This document shows positions 6,329 to 10,000 of a stretch of DNA of 10,000 bases, in pieces. Numbering within the stretch: position 1 is the first letter of the stretch; every line of letters begins with the position of its first letter. The DNA lies in contig JAIWNQ010000130.1 of the NCBI GenBank assembly GCA_020216745.1, positions 1-10,000 on the forward strand, given 5' to 3'. This stretch comes from Candidatus Hydrogenedens sp. (GTDB lineage Bacteria > Hydrogenedentota > Hydrogenedentia > Hydrogenedentales > Hydrogenedentaceae). The notes below the pieces were generated by a model. That model saw only the letters and a list, made by a program, of their open reading frames with translations, searched no databases and was not told where the DNA came from. Both the position numbers and the translations under genes were made by a program.

Positions 6329-8221
6329 CTATCTTTCTTCTACATGTTGAATAGACTTCATGAGGTCTTTAATCAAATCCAATACCTCTTGCTTAATGAG
6401 ATACACCCCGTCTTTGCCCTCTTTTTTAGCCCATCGATAACGAGAGTCTTTTTCATCAGGCAAACCAATAATTAATGCACCTGTTATCATAGGTACACCT
6501 TTCCCCTCATTATTCTGTATAACTGAAAGTTTTGCAATCGGTTCTGTAATTTTATTTTCCGCTTCTTGATGTTGAACTTCAACTGCACTCATTGATGATA
6601 AATATCGTAATAGTCGTAATAAATCCCCCTGATTTTTTAACACCTTATTTTCAGGTTGTTTTACAGTCCAATTTTTATCTATTTGCTGGAAAACATATTC
6701 ATTTGATTCATAATTTAAATGGAATTCTGTTATTTCGGAGGGCGAGAAACGATACAAAATTAAACTTCGGAAATTCTCTGGCAATACCCATAATTGAGAA
6801 ACAATATCATTTGAAACAATCCCAATCTCTCCTGTGTCCTGGTTTATATAACTATGGAGATTATCATCTGGAATAGGCATATAACGGATTTCGATTGTAT
6901 CCTGATTTGCCATTGTAAATTTTAAAACATCTTTACACTTATCCAATCCACGAGATTCCACCGTTCCACCTGGGAAACTTTGTAGTTCAAGGATTTTTAA
7001 CCTGCTAATATAATCATTTATTTTTAATGAATCAATATCATCTATCGATGGCTGTGTCATCATCCAGCCTTTCTCTGTGTTCTTTTCAAGTGAGAATACA
7101 ATAGTATTTTCATCTAACCGTTCAATTTTTACTATATTCGTAAGATCTTTTGTAAAAATATGGCGATTCCGAAAACTTTCAGGTGAATGTGGTAACAATT
7201 CCAAAATATGAGGGTCTAATAAAAATACAGAATTCTGCCCTGAAAGTTTTGCAAAGACACCTGTGCAATCAGAAAGCTTTAATCGTTTCCTTTTCTCTTT
7301 ATCCTTCTCCTGTGTACTCTGCCCTGCGGTTTGCAAACCTCCTAAAAATAAAGTCTGTGGTCTCTTTTCTTTTGCATCATAATACGTTAGTCGGCATCTT
7401 GGAGGTTCCAATCCGTAATCGGATAAACTCTCGGGTTTGTCAATAAAGTCTCTACCAATTCCAAATTGTATTTCTGATGATAATGCATTAACTGCTTCCT
7501 GGTCTGCAAGTCCCTGAGAAGGAGATACAAGAAACCATGGTTCATTTTCATTTTTTCGCTCCATTATCACAATTACTGATTCCTCTCCTACCTTAGGCAT
7601 ATATTCTGAGTTTTGCATTTCATCGTCTTCCGTCCATATTCTTGCAAACTCAATTCGCACAAGTGGAACTTCCCTCACCGCAACAAGAAAACGAAATCGC
7701 AAATCCTCCAATGAGCGATTTAACTCAAAAAACTGTTTATCGTCAACAAGAAAAACCTTACCTTTTAATCCCATAGCATATCGATATGTATTAGTTGGAT
7801 CTAAAAAGCCGAAATCAAGTTCTATTGGTTCGTTAATTCCATCTACTACCGCTTTCAATTTTAATGTTGGCTTGTCCAAACCATAAGCTGATTTATCATC
7901 CACTTTTTCAATTATCGTCCGCTGATTTTTTAACTCTGATAAATGTTTTGCTATACGGTCCCACATTAATTGAAATGCTGGTATATCTGGTGAAGGTTTT
8001 TCAAAACTCCATTTTCCGTCAATATCTTTTTTCCCCACACACAAAGGTCCTCCTGCCTGTTGGAGATGAAGTTCCCGTACCGATTCTGGTGCAAATGAAA
8101 ATATCTTCTTTGCTTCTTCATAAACAACCTTCTGCTCTTCCTTCCACCAATTTGAAAACCAATATAGGAGGATTAACACGGATAAAATTAAAACTAAAAT
8201 TATTGTATTACGCCACTTCAC
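6329..8221 (-). CDS. DUF4340 domain-containing protein with four diverged repeat units
   Basis: Complete 630-residue protein starting at GTG. Residues 7-24 form one transmembrane helix; the rest is soluble and probably outside the cytoplasmic membrane. DUF4340 units typically open with a W-x-x-x-x-P strand, carry a Y-G-L-x-x-P motif and close with a Phe/Leu-Arg-rich strand. I see four: W71-P76 with YGLDKP (113-118) and LRFRFLV (174-180); W229-P234 with YGLEPP (269-274) and FRNRHIF (350-356); W386-P391 with a worn SRGLDK (423-428) and FRSLILY (484-490); and W518-P523, where Y-G-L-x-x-P is lost. The family is known mainly from its position beside GldF/GldG-type ABC genes and has no proven function. 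Here it is translationally coupled to the GldG-family gene, so it is most likely a subunit or accessory of that transporter. The domain call is confident; the role is inferred from context. Confidence 0.85.
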   Translation of the reverse strand: MKWRNTIILVLILSVLILLYWFSNWWKEEQKVVYEEAKKIFSFAPESVRELHLQQAGGPLCVGKKDIDGKWSFEKPSPDIPAFQLMWDRIAKHLSELKNQRTIIEKVDDKSAYGLDKPTLKLKAVVDGINEPIELDFGFLDPTNTYRYAMGLKGKVFLVDDKQFFELNRSLEDLRFRFLVAVREVPLVRIEFARIWTEDDEMQNSEYMPKVGEESVIVIMERKNENEPWFLVSPSQGLADQEAVNALSSEIQFGIGRDFIDKPESLSDYGLEPPRCRLTYYDAKEKRPQTLFLGGLQTAGQSTQEKDKEKRKRLKLSDCTGVFAKLSGQNSVFLLDPHILELLPHSPESFRNRHIFTKDLTNIVKIERLDENTIVFSLEKNTEKGWMMTQPSIDDIDSLKINDYISRLKILELQSFPGGTVESRGLDKCKDVLKFTMANQDTIEIRYMPIPDDNLHSYINQDTGEIGIVSNDIVSQLWVLPENFRSLILYRFSPSEITEFHLNYESNEYVFQQIDKNWTVKQPENKVLKNQGDLLRLLRYLSSMSAVEVQHQEAENKITEPIAKLSVIQNNEGKGVPMITGALIIGLPDEKDSRYRWAKKEGKDGVYLIKQEVLDLIKDLMKSIQHVEER

Positions 8222-9882
8222 TTTACCCTTCTCCTAACAAAATACGCAATCAAACCTGCAATTAAAACTAATTGCGGTGTTAACATTACAGAACACCAAA
8301 TAAGCCATCGCTTTTGCATATCAGACAAAACAATAGGCTTATCTTCTTTTATCGACGGACGAATTGAAATTAGTTCATCATGTTCTGTAAGCCATGCAAG
8401 ACTATTTAGAAGGAAATTGATATGACCACCAATACTAATACGTTCATTTGTTATAAAATCAGCATCCCCAACCACTACAAATCGGCTCCTTTTTTTTGAA
8501 CCATCAGATAGTTCTTTACTACATGTTCCAGCCACAGCAATAAACAAAGGACCTTGCTTCTCTTCAGGTTCATACTTAACAGCACCCCCTTCCGCAAGCC
8601 TTGACAAATCCGTCTCTGCCCAATATTCTGGTGGTGTTCTCAATATAGGAACTACATTGGTATTCTCTGGCAAATTTTCTATTGGTTCTATTGTCCGTAC
8701 GGCCCTTAACAACAATGGCTGGTCCATTCGCTGTGTAATAGGATGGTCAGAACGAAAGGAACCCCGATACTCAAATAACCCTTCTTCTACATTTTCAAAC
8801 GGCTTTGGGTCAGAACGTAATTCAATCTCCCATGGATTTTTTTTCTGCGTCGTAAATGCAATGTTTGAACCAACATCTACTCCTAATTTTTCTTTCAACC
8901 ATGGACGAAGATATTCTACACCACTCCTACCTAAACGAACATCTACCCACGGCTCAAAAAACACAATAAGTCGTCCACCATTATCAAGGAAATCCTGAAT
9001 TGCCTTTAATTCTTCACGACTTAAATCCCCTTTCGGATTATGTATTATAACAACCTCATAACTTTTGGGAACTTCTGGCAGGTCAATCCGAATCTGAAAA
9101 GGTTCTATCTTATAAGATTCTCCTTCAATAATAGCCCTTGCCATAGAAATACCATTCGGATTCGAATCATCAAGGGGCGTTTCATCATGTCCAGTAAGAT
9201 AACCTATTTTTGTTTCCGTTTCTTTTAGAACACTAATAAGAGCCTGCGTAAAATCCCGTTCTTCCATCCGTGGATTGGCACCGCTTAACATAATAACACG
9301 TTGACGATTTCCACATTTTAGCACTACCGTTCCCTGGGTCGAAGCATGGGTAATGGACAATGCCTCTAAACGTGCTCGGTCAATCTGTGGGTCTAATAGT
9401 TCAACATTCAAAAAGGGTGTATGCCTTTTACATTGTTCAAGAAACCGTAATGTTTTATCTTTTGCAATTACTACAGACTCTTCATCAGTATTAATAAAAA
9501 AGCATAATACCTTTACTTCTTTGTTCATAGTCTCTAAAACTTTGACTGTTTGAGGAGATAACGTTCTACGACCTTCCTTTGTCAAGTCCACAGAAATATC
9601 CCACCGCAAAACAAAAGCATAGATAACGATACATATCCCTAAAAAAGACAAGGATGAAATCAATGCACTCAAACCCGAACCTGCCCTACCTGACCAGCCC
9701 GATTCTACTATAATACCCCGAATTACAAAACCTAACCACAAAATGCCTGTAATTAAAAAAACACCACCTACTAAAAGAGCCCACACATTAAAAATCTCTT
9801 GCTTCCACACTAAAAAATTTAAAACGCCTAATAGACTGATTACAGATATAACACCACAAAGTCTCTTCAATGACCATTTCAT
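8218..9882 (-). CDS. GldG-family ABC transporter auxiliary protein
   Basis: Complete 554-residue membrane protein. Residues 8-25, 32-56 and about 70-93 are hydrophobic helices; one more helix is at about 525-548, followed by a basic tail (RRRVK). The large middle part should lie outside the cytoplasm. Family signatures are visible: DLTKEGRRTLSPQT at 99-112 (the D-L-T-x-x-x-R-x-T-L-S-P block), YLTGHDE at 228-234 (matching the family's G-H-x-E) and VVVGDADFITNE at 469-480. GldG proteins accompany GldA/GldF ABC transporters. In flavobacteria they are needed for gliding; in other phyla the substrate is unknown. The gene lies 17 bases after the permease and overlaps the DUF4340 gene by four bases (GTGA), so the three should be co-transcribed. 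Three N-terminal helices are more than a simple GldG needs. Family membership is firm; a gliding role is not implied. Confidence 0.85.
   Translation of the reverse strand: MKWSLKRLCGVISVISLLGVLNFLVWKQEIFNVWALLVGGVFLITGILWLGFVIRGIIVESGWSGRAGSGLSALISSLSFLGICIVIYAFVLRWDISVDLTKEGRRTLSPQTVKVLETMNKEVKVLCFFINTDEESVVIAKDKTLRFLEQCKRHTPFLNVELLDPQIDRARLEALSITHASTQGTVVLKCGNRQRVIMLSGANPRMEERDFTQALISVLKETETKIGYLTGHDETPLDDSNPNGISMARAIIEGESYKIEPFQIRIDLPEVPKSYEVVIIHNPKGDLSREELKAIQDFLDNGGRLIVFFEPWVDVRLGRSGVEYLRPWLKEKLGVDVGSNIAFTTQKKNPWEIELRSDPKPFENVEEGLFEYRGSFRSDHPITQRMDQPLLLRAVRTIEPIENLPENTNVVPILRTPPEYWAETDLSRLAEGGAVKYEPEEKQGPLFIAVAGTCSKELSDGSKKRSRFVVVGDADFITNERISIGGHINFLLNSLAWLTEHDELISIRPSIKEDKPIVLSDMQKRWLIWCSVMLTPQLVLIAGLIAYFVRRRVK
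8230..8235 (-). promoter_or_regulatory. Ribosome binding site deciding the GTG start of the DUF4340 gene
   Basis: AGGAGA stands eight bases before a GTG codon at 8221-8219, inside the end of the GldG-family gene. The start and the upstream TGA stop share the four bases GTGA, which suggests translational coupling. The ideal spacing supports GTG as the true start. Confidence 0.7.
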
Positions 9883-9894
9883 TATAATCTAAAT

Positions 9895-9900
9895 TCTCCT
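9895..9900 (-). promoter_or_regulatory. Ribosome binding site of the GldG-family gene
   Basis: AGGAGA reads on the minus strand and shares one base with the TAA stop of the permease. It lies 12 bases before the ATG at 9882, which is longer than usual. An in-frame TAG at 9891-9889 excludes an upstream ATG, GTG or TTG start, so 9882 is the most likely start. Confidence 0.6.
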
Positions 9901-10000
9901 TATTTTCGCCAATTTCGCGACTCCAGCGACCTGAATGTCAAAAACACAAAAAACGCAGTACAGAGTAAATAAAATGCAATATCTTTAGGTTCGAATATCC
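9900..10000 (-). CDS. ABC-2 type (GldF-like) permease, C-terminal end only
   Basis: Only the last 32 codons and the TAA stop are in the window; the start is beyond the right edge. The tail begins with a short polar stretch (IFEPKDI), followed by one hydrophobic helix (about AFYLLCTAFFVFLTF) and a basic end (LESRNWRK). This is the usual ending of the last transmembrane helix in GldF-type ABC-2 permeases, which commonly finish in L-E-x-R-x-W-R. Such permeases form the membrane channel of an ABC exporter whose ATPase (GldA-like) is normally encoded next to them. The stop codon touches the ribosome binding site of the GldG-family gene, which fits one operon. The call rests on a short tail plus its neighbour, so the family is likely but not proven. 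Confidence 0.65.
   Translation of the reverse strand, partial: IFEPKDIAFYLLCTAFFVFLTFRSLESRNWRK

Noticed and set aside
6284..6331. Possible terminator after the DUF4340 stop
   Set aside because: A short GAGT...ACTC pairing followed by T-rich sequence is visible on the minus strand, but the stem is only about four pairs and not GC-rich, so it does not qualify as an intrinsic terminator.
7864..8265. Plus-strand reading frame antisense to the DUF4340 gene
   Set aside because: It spans the junction of two well-supported minus-strand genes and its translation has no recognisable features.
8218..9882. Reading the GldG-family gene as evidence for a gliding flavobacterium
   Set aside because: GldG-family proteins occur in many phyla. 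The AGGAGA ribosome binding sites and TTGACA-type promoter boxes here do not fit Bacteroidetes.

Overview
All supported genes in this window lie on the minus strand, so the biology reads from right to left. No RNA genes, CRISPR arrays or insertion sequences were seen. The base composition is moderately AT-rich in genes and much more so in the one long gap. Clear AGGAGA ribosome binding sites and sigma70-like promoter boxes argue against Bacteroidetes, even though a Gld-type transporter is present. The combination of GldF/GldG-like proteins with a DUF4340 protein and a very large modular exported protein suits an uncultured environmental lineage such as Hydrogenedentota, Sumerlaeota or another PVC-like phylum. 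That placement is a low-confidence guess.

Layout from right to left. (1) 10000-9900: the last 32 residues of an ABC-2 type (GldF-like) permease. (2) 9882-8218: a complete GldG-family membrane protein. (3) 8221-6329: a complete single-pass DUF4340 protein that overlaps gldG by four bases and carries four diverged DUF4340-like units. These three form a tight operon; an ATPase gene would be expected beyond the right edge. (4) 6328-5875: a 454-base, very AT-rich gap with several promoter-like box pairs, two inverted repeats and a possible short leader ORF. (5) 5874-1: one uninterrupted reading frame of 1958 codons that has no stop and runs off the left edge. It starts at a GTG with a good ribosome binding site, has one N-terminal hydrophobic segment, a PKD-like region, and at least three diverged copies of a large module that I cannot assign to a known family.

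The GldF/GldG/DUF4340 set is a known but poorly understood envelope transporter assembly. The giant protein has its own promoters and is probably secreted or displayed on the cell surface. A functional link between the two is only suggested by adjacency. The giant modular protein is the strongest candidate for something undescribed. A second signal is the marked scarcity of GATC (six copies found), matched in the giant gene by a strong preference for GAC over GAT before proline codons.
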